NCBI GenBank assembly: GCA_017542125.1
Contig: JAFXXU010000051.1
Coordinates: forward strand, 17,747-81,746
DNA length: 64,000 nucleotides
Direction of reading: 5' to 3'
Source: Ruminococcus sp.
GTDB taxonomy: Bacteria > Bacillota > Clostridia > Oscillospirales > Ruminococcaceae
Below the pieces are notes generated by a model. The model was not told where the DNA came from, searched no databases, and was given only the letters and a program-made list of their open reading frames with translations. The position numbers and the translations under genes were made by a program. Position 1 is the stretch's first letter. Every line of letters starts with the position of its first letter. Positions 35,832 through 44,635 of this stretch are shown here, piece after piece.

Positions 35832-37547
35832 ATGAAAAAGACAAAAAGACTGGCTGCGGCTCTCGCAGCACTCGCAATGGCAGTAAGCATGATGACCGTT
35901 TCCGTTTATGCATACGAACAGGAGACCCCCACCACTTCCGTTACGGCCAGTGAAGCCTCTGATGACCACACCTTCACCGCATATCCTATCGTTCTGGGTG
36001 ATGTAGGCGCTAACAATGCGATCACCAATGTTGTCGCCGGCGATTTTGCACTCGTTGATATGGCAGTAGCCGCAGGTCTTGCCACCAATGCTACCCTGAA
36101 TGACGTTCTTCTCGCTCTGGCCGAGATGGAAAACGACAGCGCAGAGGCAAGAGCATTTGCCAAGGCTCTGGCAGACGGTGCTCCCCAGGGCGGTACTTCC
36201 ATCGACGAAGACGGCACGGCCCTTACTACCGGTTACTACCTCATCGTAGAGAAAGATGAGAATAACAATGCCACCGCTAATATCCTCAAGGTAGTCGGCG
36301 GCGAGGCGCTGGATATCGCAAGCAAGATCAAGTATCCTACCCTTGTAAAGAAGGTCGGCGAGGAGAAGGCTGATGGTATTGTTGATCCTGCCTACGGCGC
36401 TAACGGCGTCAACACTTACAACGACGTTGCTGACCACAGCATAGGCGAGGTATTCCCCTTCAAGCTGTACGGCACCATGCCCTCCAACCTTGCGAAGTAT
36501 GCTCACTATATGTATAAGTTCGTTGATTCCTACGATGAGAGTATCACCGTTGATGCCGAGTCCATCGTGGTTAAGATCGGCGACACTGTAGTATATACCA
36601 ATGATGCAGCTGATGAAGCTGCAGAACACGGCCTTACCGTTGATGTCTCGAACGGACATATCACCGTTAACTTCGTTGATATCAAGGTTTACGGCGTGAA
36701 TGCAGCCAGCGTGGTAACAGTTGAGTACAATGCTCAGCTCAACGAAAATGCTGTGATCGCTGATGCTGGTCAAGAAAACGCAGCAATGCTGAAGTATTCC
36801 GTTAACTACGACAACGATGTTGAGTGGACTCCTTACGAGGATACTACCGGAGATAAGCCCAATACCGATAACCCCACTCCCGATAACCCAAATTATCCCG
36901 ATACTCCCGAGGGTGGCGATGAGGAGACCCCCAACGGTAAGGAAGAGGAAGAAAACGGCGGCGAGACCCCTGAGGATAAAGTAGTTGTTTACACCTACGA
37001 GCTCGTTATCCAGAAGACCGACGGCACCAATGCTATCACCGGCGACGCAGCTTTGGCGGCTGAATTCACCGTTAAGACCGCTGACAACAAGTATGTGACT
37101 GTCGGCACCGACGGAAAGGTAACAGGCTTCATCGACACAGAAACAAAGCTCAGCCTCAATGAGGCCGGCCGGCTCGTGCTTACCGGACTTGACGACGGCG
37201 TATACACCATCACCGAGGTAACTCCTCCTACCGGCTACAAGCTCCCTGCTAACCCTGTATTCACCGTTACCATCACCGGCGGTATCGTTACCAGACAGGA
37301 TTGGACCGGGGTTGCAAATGATGCTACCTATGTGGTTGCCGATCAGGTTATCGAGTCCGATGGTCTCAGCGACCTTTCGGCGACAACAGCAGGCACCTTC
37401 TCTGCAAGCCTTGCTAACTCGCCCATAGGCTCTCTGCCTTCCACCGGCGGCATAGGCACCGGCATCTTCATTGTCGGCGGCGGCTCCATCGCTCTGGCTT
37501 CCGGCATCATCCTGATCGCCAAGAAGAGAAGCAAGAAGGAAGACTGA
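35832..37547 (+). CDS. major pilin (SpaH/EbpB-type backbone subunit)
   Basis: This 571-residue pilin has a signal peptide (1-27, VSVYA), an N-terminal domain, and a fimbrial D2-type domain starting near YPTLVKKVGEE, whose lysine is a candidate for sortase linkage. That domain contains FKLYGTMPSNLAKYAHYMYK and FVDSYDESI. An acidic Pro/Asn/Glu linker (about 338-380) precedes a Cna-B domain (YELVIQKTDGTN ... GLDDGVYTITEVTPPTGY) with the Lys and Glu expected for an internal isopeptide bond. The sorting signal LPSTG lies near 535, followed by a membrane anchor and KKRSKKED. AAGGAG lies upstream of the ATG. A strong stem-loop follows the gene. Confidence 0.92.
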   Translation: MKKTKRLAAALAALAMAVSMMTVSVYAYEQETPTTSVTASEASDDHTFTAYPIVLGDVGANNAITNVVAGDFALVDMAVAAGLATNATLNDVLLALAEMENDSAEARAFAKALADGAPQGGTSIDEDGTALTTGYYLIVEKDENNNATANILKVVGGEALDIASKIKYPTLVKKVGEEKADGIVDPAYGANGVNTYNDVADHSIGEVFPFKLYGTMPSNLAKYAHYMYKFVDSYDESITVDAESIVVKIGDTVVYTNDAADEAAEHGLTVDVSNGHITVNFVDIKVYGVNAASVVTVEYNAQLNENAVIADAGQENAAMLKYSVNYDNDVEWTPYEDTTGDKPNTDNPTPDNPNYPDTPEGGDEETPNGKEEEENGGETPEDKVVVYTYELVIQKTDGTNAITGDAALAAEFTVKTADNKYVTVGTDGKVTGFIDTETKLSLNEAGRLVLTGLDDGVYTITEVTPPTGYKLPANPVFTVTITGGIVTRQDWTGVANDATYVVADQVIESDGLSDLSATTAGTFSASLANSPIGSLPSTGGIGTGIFIVGGGSIALASGIILIAKKRSKKED

Positions 37548-37589
37548 TCCTAAAAGCTGAAACTATGGCTTGAACATTCGTTATCCTGC

Positions 37590-37615
37590 GCCCGGCGGGT
37601 CATCCCCCGCCGGGC
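37590..37615 (+). other. GC stem-loop between major pilin and sortase C genes
   Basis: A perfect 10 bp stem GCCCGGCGGG/CCCGCCGGGC with a 6 nt loop lies in the 83 bp gap and has no T-run. It ends 16 bp before the sortase start codon. It may stabilise the pilin mRNA 3' end or reduce downstream expression rather than terminate. Confidence 0.7.
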
Positions 37616-37630
37616 ATTAGGGAGGATCCC

Positions 37631-38548
37631 ATGAGAAAAAAAACACACAGTATATCAAATATCCTGCTGATAGTATTGTTTCTGGTGGGACTCTCCGTAA
37701 TGCTTTACCCCGCAGTAAGCGATTGGTGGAATTCAAAGACCCAAGGCAAGGTAGTTGCCGATTATCAGAAGAAGGTCACAGATCTCGGTGAGGATCTTGA
37801 AAAGGGTCTGATCGAGCAGGCGCAAAGATACAACCGCCAGCTGGCGCAGGTCTTTGACCCGCTGAAAAACTACGATAAGGTCGAGGGCTATGACAGCATC
37901 CTCGATATTACCGGAACAGGCGTTATGGGTATCATCAACATCCCGCAGATAGGCGTGGAGCTCCCCGTGTATCACGGTACCAGCGAGGGCGTTCTGAATA
38001 TCGCCGTGGGTCATCTGCAGGGAACATCCCTCCCGGTGGGAGGGCTCGGCACCCACGCCGTTATCTCGGCTCACAGAGGTCTGCCCTCGGCGAAGCTCTT
38101 CTCCGACCTGGACAAGCTCATCGTGGGGGACGAGTTCACGCTGACTGTGCTGAGCACCGTTTACACCTATGAGGTGGATAACATCTTCATCGTGCTGCCC
38201 AGCGATACCTCGGAGCTGGCCATCGACCCCGACCGCGAGCTGCTGACCCTTATGACCTGTACTCCCTACGGCATCAACACTCACAGACTGCTGGTCAGGG
38301 CCCACAGGACAGGCACCGGCGCCGTTGACAAGGGCGAGGCTGTATCCCCGAAGCTGAAGGTCATCCCCGATGCTGTGATGGTGGATTCTCTCTCGGTGGT
38401 GCCGTTTATAGCGTTCATACCCGCAGCACTGCTGATAGGCTGGTGGCTGTTCGGCGGCAGGAAGAAAAAACGTCTGCCGAAGGACCCCCTCACAGCGTTC
38501 GACGACCATAAGAATAACGACAAGGACAAGCCCGACGGGGCTCCTTAG
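37631..38548 (+). CDS. srtC: class C (pilus-polymerising) sortase
   Basis: This 305-residue sortase is flanked by membrane segments (about 9-28 and 255-275), the class C topology. The catalytic His148 is in VISAHRG, Cys210 in TLMTCTPYG, and Arg219 nine residues later in THRLLVR. VFDPLKNY (about 74-81) sits where class C enzymes have the DPF/W lid. It should cleave the LPSTG/LPESG signals and link pilin subunits. A charged C-terminal tail follows the second membrane segment. GGAGG precedes the ATG. Confidence 0.94.
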   Translation: MRKKTHSISNILLIVLFLVGLSVMLYPAVSDWWNSKTQGKVVADYQKKVTDLGEDLEKGLIEQAQRYNRQLAQVFDPLKNYDKVEGYDSILDITGTGVMGIINIPQIGVELPVYHGTSEGVLNIAVGHLQGTSLPVGGLGTHAVISAHRGLPSAKLFSDLDKLIVGDEFTLTVLSTVYTYEVDNIFIVLPSDTSELAIDPDRELLTLMTCTPYGINTHRLLVRAHRTGTGAVDKGEAVSPKLKVIPDAVMVDSLSVVPFIAFIPAALLIGWWLFGGRKKKRLPKDPLTAFDDHKNNDKDKPDGAP

Positions 38549-38559
38549 GAGGAATGTCT

Positions 38560-39336
38560 ATGAGTATATATAAGAGGATCTCTCTGCTGAAAAGGCAGGC
38601 GCTGTGCCTGCTGGCGGCAGTGATCGCGGCGCTTATGCTGCCTCTCACCGCCTCTGCTTCCGCACCGCTGACGGTGGATACCCGCTGCGGCGAAAGCGCG
38701 GTGGAGGGCATAGAGTGGAAGATCTACCGCATCGGAGAGCGGGATGCTTACAGCAATATCACTATCGGCGAAAGGTTCGCCGGCAGCGGTGCCGCTCTGG
38801 GCAGCGATGATCTCACCGAGGCGGAGGTCAAGGAGGCTGCCGATGCCATAGAGAAGTATATCACCGATAATTCCTTAGCCCCCGATGCTACGGCGGTTTC
38901 AGACGTCAACGGTATCGCTCAGGCGCAGATAGAAGGAGCGGGCATCTATTTCATCCGCACCGACAGGACCGAGATAGGAGAGTGGTCGTACACCGCGCTG
39001 CCTGCCCTCTTTGAGGTCAGGGAGGGGGAGCCTGCCGAGGTAATGCCAAAAATGGAGGGCGTCAATGCCGGCGGTGATGACTCCGAGCCTGGTACAGAAT
39101 CCCGACCCGGAACAGATTCGGGCGACGAGAGCAATCCCGGCAGAAAGACCGATGAGGACGGCGACAGCCCCGGCTCCGACGACAGCAGCAGAAAGTCCGG
39201 CGGCAGCGAGGAGGGCAAGACCCCGCAGACAGGTCAGCTCTGGTGGCCTGTACCCGTGCTGGGAGCAGCCGGTCTGGTGCTTGTGGCGCTGGGATTGAGG
39301 ATTCGCTCGGGAAAGGGCGGAAAGAATGACCAATAA
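38560..39336 (+). CDS. small sortase-anchored surface subunit (possible basal pilin)
   Basis: This 258-residue exported protein has a signal peptide (about 1-35, ending TASASA) and a compact N-terminal domain (about 38-165) with a prealbumin-like strand order ending GAGIYFIRTDR. A Ser/Asp/Gly/Pro linker (about 170-218) precedes a C-terminal sorting-like signal, KTPQTG, with a hydrophobic segment and a basic tail. The pentapeptide is TPQTG rather than LPXTG. ATG at 38560 is chosen over 38554 because AGGAGG at 38547-38552 is too close to the first. It is followed with 11 bp overlap by a second sortase, which may recognise this variant signal. A role as basal subunit is an inference from order and size. 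Confidence 0.8.
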   Translation: MSIYKRISLLKRQALCLLAAVIAALMLPLTASASAPLTVDTRCGESAVEGIEWKIYRIGERDAYSNITIGERFAGSGAALGSDDLTEAEVKEAADAIEKYITDNSLAPDATAVSDVNGIAQAQIEGAGIYFIRTDRTEIGEWSYTALPALFEVREGEPAEVMPKMEGVNAGGDDSEPGTESRPGTDSGDESNPGRKTDEDGDSPGSDDSSRKSGGSEEGKTPQTGQLWWPVPVLGAAGLVLVALGLRIRSGKGGKNDQ

Positions 39337-39961
39337 AGCGTTGGGACGCTTGATGATGATACTCGGGGCACTGCTGCTGGCAGCGGCAGTGTCTCTTGTT
39401 GCCTTTAATCTCCTGGAGGACAGGATAGCAGGGGAGAAGGCGGAGAGAGTCCTCGTCAAGCTGAAGGAGAAGCTCCCCGAAGGCGGCAGCGATAAGCCCT
39501 CGGACAGCTCCGGGCAGGCAGGGGAAAGCGCCCCTGTAAAGGAGGGTGAGGCACCCAGGGAGCCGGAGGCTCTGGAGATAGACGGGGAGTTCTATATGGG
39601 GATTATCAGCATACCCCGCCTCGGCATCGAGCTGCCGGTGACAAGGGATTATTCCGAGGAGAATATGAAGCTTGCCCCCAGCCGCTGGAAGGGCACCCTT
39701 GAAATGGGCGACCTTATCATCTGCGGGCATAACTATGAAAGCTTCTTTAAAGGTCTGGACAGCCTGACCTCCGGGGACGAGCTGATCTTCACCGACCTGA
39801 AAGGGACGGAGCACCGCTTCTCGGTCTCCTATACCGAGCTGGTGGACGGCTACGACACCGAGGACATGATGTCCGGCTCGGAGAATTGGGATCTGACTCT
39901 CTTCACCTGCACCTGGAGCGGGCGCAGCAGAATAACGGTCAGAGCCGTCAGGAACGAATAA
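39326..39961 (+). CDS. second sortase of the pilus operon
   Basis: This 211-residue sortase has a single N-terminal membrane segment (about 8-28) and a linker of about 50 Glu/Ser/Pro-rich residues. In the catalytic domain His135 is in IICGHNY, Cys195 in LTLFTCTW, and Arg202 in GRSRITVR. It lacks the C-terminal membrane segment and lid of the class C enzyme, so it is more like an anchoring sortase (class unclear). It probably attaches the pilus base, or the TPQTG protein encoded by the overlapping upstream gene, to peptidoglycan. Confidence 0.88.
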   Translation: MTNKALGRLMMILGALLLAAAVSLVAFNLLEDRIAGEKAERVLVKLKEKLPEGGSDKPSDSSGQAGESAPVKEGEAPREPEALEIDGEFYMGIISIPRLGIELPVTRDYSEENMKLAPSRWKGTLEMGDLIICGHNYESFFKGLDSLTSGDELIFTDLKGTEHRFSVSYTELVDGYDTEDMMSGSENWDLTLFTCTWSGRSRITVRAVRNE

Positions 39962-40003
39962 GGCGCGGAAAAGCCCGGCGGAGGGCACCGCGTCTTTTTT
40001 TTT
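39962..40003 (+). terminator. terminator of the pilus operon
   Basis: The stem GGCGCGG/CCGCGTC, with an inner GC-rich pairing, is followed by nine T residues. Confidence 0.82.
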
Positions 40004-40071
40004 GCGTCCCGGCAAAGATATTAACTAAAACTTAAACTTTCCGAACATTTTGTATAATCTCGGGGTTTTAG

Positions 40072-40101
40072 TTGACATCCGACCGCAAAATGTAGTATAA
40101 T
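40072..40101 (+). promoter_or_regulatory. purL promoter
   Basis: TTGACA (40072-40077) and TATAAT (40096-40101) are 18 bp apart. The 160 nt leader that follows is described separately. Confidence 0.78.
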
Positions 40102-40110
40102 TTAGAAAGA

Positions 40111-40215
40111 AAAACCCGATCCGCAGCTCGTACAGCTGACAGATATCCGGCGGAAAATGTATCTCCCCCGCCGCCGCAGTCGGCGAGGGCTCAGCCTTTC
40201 ACGGGCAGGGTCGGG
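40111..40215 (+). other. structured purL leader, class unknown
   Basis: The segment opens with CCCGATCC and closes with GGGTCGGG, which can pair as an outer stem. Inside are GC-rich hairpins (GGCGG/CCGCC and GAGGCTC-like pairings around 40160-40205). It looks like a riboswitch-sized domain before a purine-synthesis gene, but I cannot match the conserved cores of purine, PRPP or ZTP riboswitches. No intrinsic terminator is seen between it and the ribosome site AAGGAG near 40250. Confidence 0.4.
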
Positions 40216-40261
40216 AGGATGATAAACAACGCAGAATTGCGTATGATAAGGAGTTGTCATT

Positions 40262-43200
40262 ATGTCAGTTTTCAGGATCTACGTTGAAAAGAAGCCCGAA
40301 TTTGCAGTTGAGGCAAGCTCGCTGATGAGCGACATCAGGTCTGCACTCGGCCTCGGCGGACTTCAAAGCCTGAGAGTTATCAACCGCTATGACGCGGAGG
40401 GTCTCTCAGCCGAGGATTTTAAGCTCGCTACCCCCGTAGTGTTCTCGGAGCCCGCAGTTGACGTTACCTACGACTGCCTCCCCGAGCTCAAGGATAACGA
40501 GTATATCTTCGCCGTGGAGTATCTCCCCGGGCAGTTCGACCAGAGAGCGGATTCCTGCGCGCAGTGTATCTCTCTGCTCACCGGAGGCAAGAGACCCGTC
40601 GTAAGATCGGCGAGAGTCTATATCGTGGGCGGCACCCTCACAGCCGATGAGCTGGACGTTCTGAAAAAGTATATGATCAACCCCGTGGAGTCCCGCGAGG
40701 CTAAGCTGGATCTCTTCGATACCCTTGACATAAAGTATGACATCCCCACCTCTGTCGATACAGTTGACGGCTTTATCTACTCCACCGAGGACGACCTCCG
40801 CAAAATGGTGGAGGAGCTGGGCCTCGCCATGGATCTTGACGATATCAAGTTCTGCCAGGCCTATTTCAGAGACAAGGAGAACCGCAACCCCACCATCACC
40901 GAGATCAGGATGATCGACACCTACTGGTCGGATCACTGCCGCCATACCACGTTCCTCACCACTATCGACGACGTTGATATCGAGGCTGACTATATCAAGG
41001 ACACCTACAACACCTACGTTGACGCCAGAGCCGACCTCTACGCCGGCAGGACGGACAAGCCCGTCACCCTGATGGATCTGGCTGTCATCGGCGCCAAGAA
41101 GCTCAAGAAGGACGGCCTGCTGAAGGATCTGGATGAGAGCGAGGAGATCAACGCCTGCTCCGTAAAGATCAAGGTGGACGTTGACGGCAAGGACGAGGAC
41201 TGGCTGCTGATGTTCAAGAACGAAACTCACAACCATCCCACCGAGATAGAGCCCTTCGGCGGCGCTGCCACCTGTCTGGGCGGAGCTATCAGAGACCCCC
41301 TCTCCGGGCGTTCCTATGTATATCAGGCTATGAGAGTCACCGGTGCGGGCAACCCTCTGGTCCCCGTTGAGGATACCATCACCGGCAAGCTGCCCCAGAG
41401 AAAGATCGTAGTGGGTGCTGCAAACGGCTATTCCAGCTACGGCAACCAGATAGGTCTTGCCACAGGCCACGTCAACGAGATCTATCATCCCGGATATGTG
41501 GCTAAGAGAATGGAGATCGGCGCTGTTGTAGGCGCTGCTCCCGCCTCTAATGTAAGAAGAGAAAGACCCGCCCCCGGCGATGTTGTCATCCTGCTGGGCG
41601 GCAGAACAGGCCGCGACGGCTGCGGCGGCGCTACCGGTTCCTCCAAGTCCCACACCCTCCACTCCCTGGAAAGCTGCGGAGCAGAGGTGCAGAAGGGCAA
41701 CGCTCCCGAGGAAAGAAAGCTCCAGAGGCTCTTCCGCAACCCGGATGTTACCTCTATGATCAAGCGCTGCAACGACTTCGGCGCAGGCGGCGTGTCCGTT
41801 GCTATCGGTGAGCTCACCGACGGCCTTATCATCGACCTCAACTCCGTTCCCAAGAAGTATGACGGCCTCGACGGCACCGAGCTGGCTATCTCAGAGTCTC
41901 AGGAGAGAATGGCGGTAGTCATCGCTCCCACCGACGTTGAGAAGTTCATGGCTGAGGCTGCCAAGGAGAACCTGGAGGCTACCCTCGTTGCAACAGTAGT
42001 TGAGGAGCCCAGGCTCAAAATGGTATGGAACGGCAAGACCATAGTTGACCTTTCCAGAGAGTTCCTCAACTCCAACGGCGCCGAGAAGCATACCGCCGTC
42101 AAGGTGGATACCCCCGTATTTGCCGGCAAGGACAATACCGAGGATACTCCCGAGCGCTGGGAGGCTATGATCTCCAACCTCAATATCTGCTCCCAGAAGG
42201 GTCTGGTCGAGCGCTTTGACTCGACTATCGGCGCGGGTACCGTGCTGATGCCCTACGGCGGCAAGTATCAGAATACACCCACACAGGCTATGGCTGCAAA
42301 GCTGCCTGTCCTCAAAGGCGAGACTACCACCGCTTCTATGATGGCCTGGGGCTTCGATCCTTTCCTTTCCTCGGTGAGCCCCTATCACGGCGCACTCAGC
42401 GCGGTAGTTGAGTCTATCTCCAAGCTGGTGGCCTCCGGCGGTACCTATGAGCACTGCTGGCTCACCTTCCAGGAGTATTTCGAGAGAACCAAGAACGATC
42501 CCTCACGCTGGGGCAAGCCCTTTGCGGCGCTGCTGGGCGCTCTGAAGGCTCAGCTGGAGCTGGGCTGCGGCTCTATCGGCGGCAAGGATTCCATGAGCGG
42601 TACCTTTGAGGAGATCGACGTTCCTCCCACGCTGGTATCCTTTGCGGTATCCACCGCCAAGACCGATAAGATCATATCTCAGGAATTCAAGAGCCCCAAC
42701 GCTACTGTCATCTACATCAAGCCCGATTACGACGAGAACAGGCTGGTGGATTTCGGCAGCCTGAAAAAGGTGTTCAAGACCGTCGAGAAGCTCATCGCCG
42801 ACGGCAAGGTGGCGGCCTGCTGGTCTGTGGCCTACGGCGGCATCTCCGAGGCTGTGGCTAAGATGTGCTTCGGCAACAGGATAGGCTTCCGCTTTACCGA
42901 GGATCTCTCCGCCAGGGAGCTGTTCCGCTCCTGCTACGGCTCCTTCGTTATCGAGCTGACAAAGGGCGTCAACACCGAGAACCTGGGTCTTCCCGCCGAC
43001 AGCTACAAGCTCCTGGGCGTTACCGCAAGCGAGTACACCATCGTTACCGGTAAGTACACTCTGGATGTAAGCAAGCTCGAAAAGCTCTGGGCTGAAAAGC
43101 TGGAGCCCGTATTCCCCGCAACGGTAAAGATCAACGACGTTAAGCCCACTAAGTACAGCTACACCGCAGAGAGCAGAAAGGCTCCCGCTGTCAAGGCAGC

Positions 43201-43999
43201 CAAGCCCAAGGTGCTCATCCCCGTATTCCCCGGCACCAACTGCGAGTACGACACCGCCCGCGCCTTTGAGAAGGCCGGCGCCGAGGCTGAGATCTTCGTG
43301 GTACGCAACCTGAACGCTCAGATGATCTCCGAATCGGTAAACGAGATGGAGAAGAAGATAAAGCAGTCCCAGATCGTTATGCTCCCCGGAGGCTTCTCCG
43401 GCGGTGACGAGCCCGACGGCTCCGGCAAGTTCATCGTATCCTTCCTGCGCAACCCCAGGCTCACCGATGCCATCCACGAGCTGCTGCAGAAGCGCGACGG
43501 TCTGATGCTGGGTATCTGCAACGGCTTCCAGGCACTTGTGAAGCTGGGCCTCGTTCCCTACGGCGAGATCGTGGATATGCGCTCCGATTCTCCCACGCTT
43601 ACCTTCAATACGATCCACCGCCATCAGTCCAAGATGGTAAATACCAGGATCGCATCCAACAAGTCGCCCTGGCTGGCAAGCTGCAATGTGGGCGACATCC
43701 ACTCCATCGCCATCTCACACGGCGAGGGACGTTTCGTAGCCTCTGCAAGGGAGATTGAGGTGCTGGCTAAGAACGGCCAGATCGCCACCCAGTACGTTGA
43801 CTTCAACGGCGAGCCCACCCTTGACATCCACTGCAACCCCAACACCTCGGTAGATGCTATCGAGGGCATCACCTCTCCCGACGGAAGAGTGCTGGGCAAG
43901 ATGGGTCACTCGGAGCGTAAGGGCAACGGCGTATGCATCAACGTTCCCGGCGAGAAGGATCAGCAGATCTTTGAGAACGGAGTTAAATACTTCAAATAA
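40262..43999 (+). CDS. purL: phosphoribosylformylglycinamidine synthase, single-chain
   Basis: This 1,245-residue enzyme converts FGAR, glutamine and ATP to FGAM in purine synthesis. The order is an N-terminal PurS-like part; the synthetase core with IDTYWSDHCRHTTF, NETHNHPTEIEPFGG and GAGGVSVAIGELTDG; a second synthetase half; and a C-terminal glutaminase (from about 985) with FPGTNCEYD, LPGGFSGGDE and the nucleophile region LGICNGFQ. All functions are thus fused, as in the large clostridial type, and separate purS/purQ genes are not needed. It has its own promoter and a long leader. Confidence 0.96.
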   Translation: MSVFRIYVEKKPEFAVEASSLMSDIRSALGLGGLQSLRVINRYDAEGLSAEDFKLATPVVFSEPAVDVTYDCLPELKDNEYIFAVEYLPGQFDQRADSCAQCISLLTGGKRPVVRSARVYIVGGTLTADELDVLKKYMINPVESREAKLDLFDTLDIKYDIPTSVDTVDGFIYSTEDDLRKMVEELGLAMDLDDIKFCQAYFRDKENRNPTITEIRMIDTYWSDHCRHTTFLTTIDDVDIEADYIKDTYNTYVDARADLYAGRTDKPVTLMDLAVIGAKKLKKDGLLKDLDESEEINACSVKIKVDVDGKDEDWLLMFKNETHNHPTEIEPFGGAATCLGGAIRDPLSGRSYVYQAMRVTGAGNPLVPVEDTITGKLPQRKIVVGAANGYSSYGNQIGLATGHVNEIYHPGYVAKRMEIGAVVGAAPASNVRRERPAPGDVVILLGGRTGRDGCGGATGSSKSHTLHSLESCGAEVQKGNAPEERKLQRLFRNPDVTSMIKRCNDFGAGGVSVAIGELTDGLIIDLNSVPKKYDGLDGTELAISESQERMAVVIAPTDVEKFMAEAAKENLEATLVATVVEEPRLKMVWNGKTIVDLSREFLNSNGAEKHTAVKVDTPVFAGKDNTEDTPERWEAMISNLNICSQKGLVERFDSTIGAGTVLMPYGGKYQNTPTQAMAAKLPVLKGETTTASMMAWGFDPFLSSVSPYHGALSAVVESISKLVASGGTYEHCWLTFQEYFERTKNDPSRWGKPFAALLGALKAQLELGCGSIGGKDSMSGTFEEIDVPPTLVSFAVSTAKTDKIISQEFKSPNATVIYIKPDYDENRLVDFGSLKKVFKTVEKLIADGKVAACWSVAYGGISEAVAKMCFGNRIGFRFTEDLSARELFRSCYGSFVIELTKGVNTENLGLPADSYKLLGVTASEYTIVTGKYTLDVSKLEKLWAEKLEPVFPATVKINDVKPTKYSYTAESRKAPAVKAAKPKVLIPVFPGTNCEYDTARAFEKAGAEAEIFVVRNLNAQMISESVNEMEKKIKQSQIVMLPGGFSGGDEPDGSGKFIVSFLRNPRLTDAIHELLQKRDGLMLGICNGFQALVKLGLVPYGEIVDMRSDSPTLTFNTIHRHQSKMVNTRIASNKSPWLASCNVGDIHSIAISHGEGRFVASAREIEVLAKNGQIATQYVDFNGEPTLDIHCNPNTSVDAIEGITSPDGRVLGKMGHSERKGNGVCINVPGEKDQQIFENGVKYFK

Positions 44000-44005
44000 T
44001 AAACT

Positions 44006-44036
44006 ATGGGTACTCTCCCGGCAGGAGGGTACCCAT
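44006..44036 (+). other. 13 bp stem-loop between purL and the DUF1294 gene
   Basis: ATGGGTACTCTCC (44006-44018) pairs with GGAGGGTACCCAT (44024-44036) around a 5 nt loop, with one G-T wobble. No T-run follows. It may be a processing or stability element, or a weak terminator, between the two genes. Confidence 0.65.
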
Positions 44037-44052
44037 TGAAATTGGTGATATT

Positions 44053-44346
44053 ATGTTAAAAGCACTTGTGAGCTATGTTTTCCCCATACTCTTTCTGGTG
44101 ATGGGGATAGTTACCTTTGCCGCCTACGGCATAGACAAGCGGGCCGCGAAAAAGGGTCAGCGCCGCGTCCCGGAGAAGACGCTCTGGCTCATGAACATCT
44201 GCGGAGGCTTTGTGGGAGGCTGGCTGGGTATGTTCACCTTCAACCACAAGACCCGACACGCCAGCTTCTATGTTGTACAGGCGTTCTCGCTGATACTGTG
44301 GGTGCTGCTGTGGAGCATCCTGTGGGTCAAGGGTCTGAACAGCTGA
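44053..44346 (+). CDS. DUF1294 family membrane protein
   Basis: This 97-residue protein has three hydrophobic segments (about 6-24, 46-62 and 72-93) and the family pattern YGIDKRAAKKGQRRVPEKTL followed by GGWLGMFTFNHKTRH. The function of the family is not established. The ATG follows a weak ATTGGTG site. It is downstream of purL and ends at a good terminator. Confidence 0.85.
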   Translation: MLKALVSYVFPILFLVMGIVTFAAYGIDKRAAKKGQRRVPEKTLWLMNICGGFVGGWLGMFTFNHKTRHASFYVVQAFSLILWVLLWSILWVKGLNS

Positions 44347-44360
44347 AAACTGTAAAAAAG

Positions 44361-44392
44361 CTCTCCCTCGTTTCGGACGGGGGAGAGTTTTT
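44361..44392 (+). terminator. terminator after the DUF1294 gene
   Basis: The stem CTCTCCC/GGGAGAG, with further inner pairs, is followed by TTTTT. Confidence 0.88.
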
Positions 44393-44401
44393 GTTCAATG
44401 C

Positions 44402-44629
44402 ACAATTCACAATGCACAATGAATGTATCGGCGCTTTGAGCCGATGTTATCTGCAAGCGAAGCTTTCAGATCGGCCATCTCGGACAGACTGCTGAGTGCA
44501 GAAAGGAACGCTGGTAAAACTACGTCCCAGTCTGATAAATGCTCAAAGCATCCGGTCAAAACGATCTACAGCGCCCGAATGGGCATAATGTGAGCGAAGC
44601 GAACACCGTAATTGTGCATTGTGAATTGT
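44402..44629. mobile_element. MITE-like element, copy 2
   Basis: A 228 bp non-coding segment is bounded by perfect 19 bp inverted repeats, ACAATTCACAATGCACAAT at 44402-44420 and its complement at 44611-44629. Near the right end it carries CGCCCGAATGGGCATAATGT and a short hairpin, matching copy 3 at 63777-63811. It lies between the DUF1294 terminator and the 3' end of mtaB, 7 bp from the mtaB stop codon. Confidence 0.8.
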
Positions 44630-44635
44630 ATGTGG

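Noticed and set aside
40111-40215. purine, PRPP or ZTP riboswitch before purL
   Set aside because: The conserved core words of those classes could not be found, so only an unassigned structured leader is reported.
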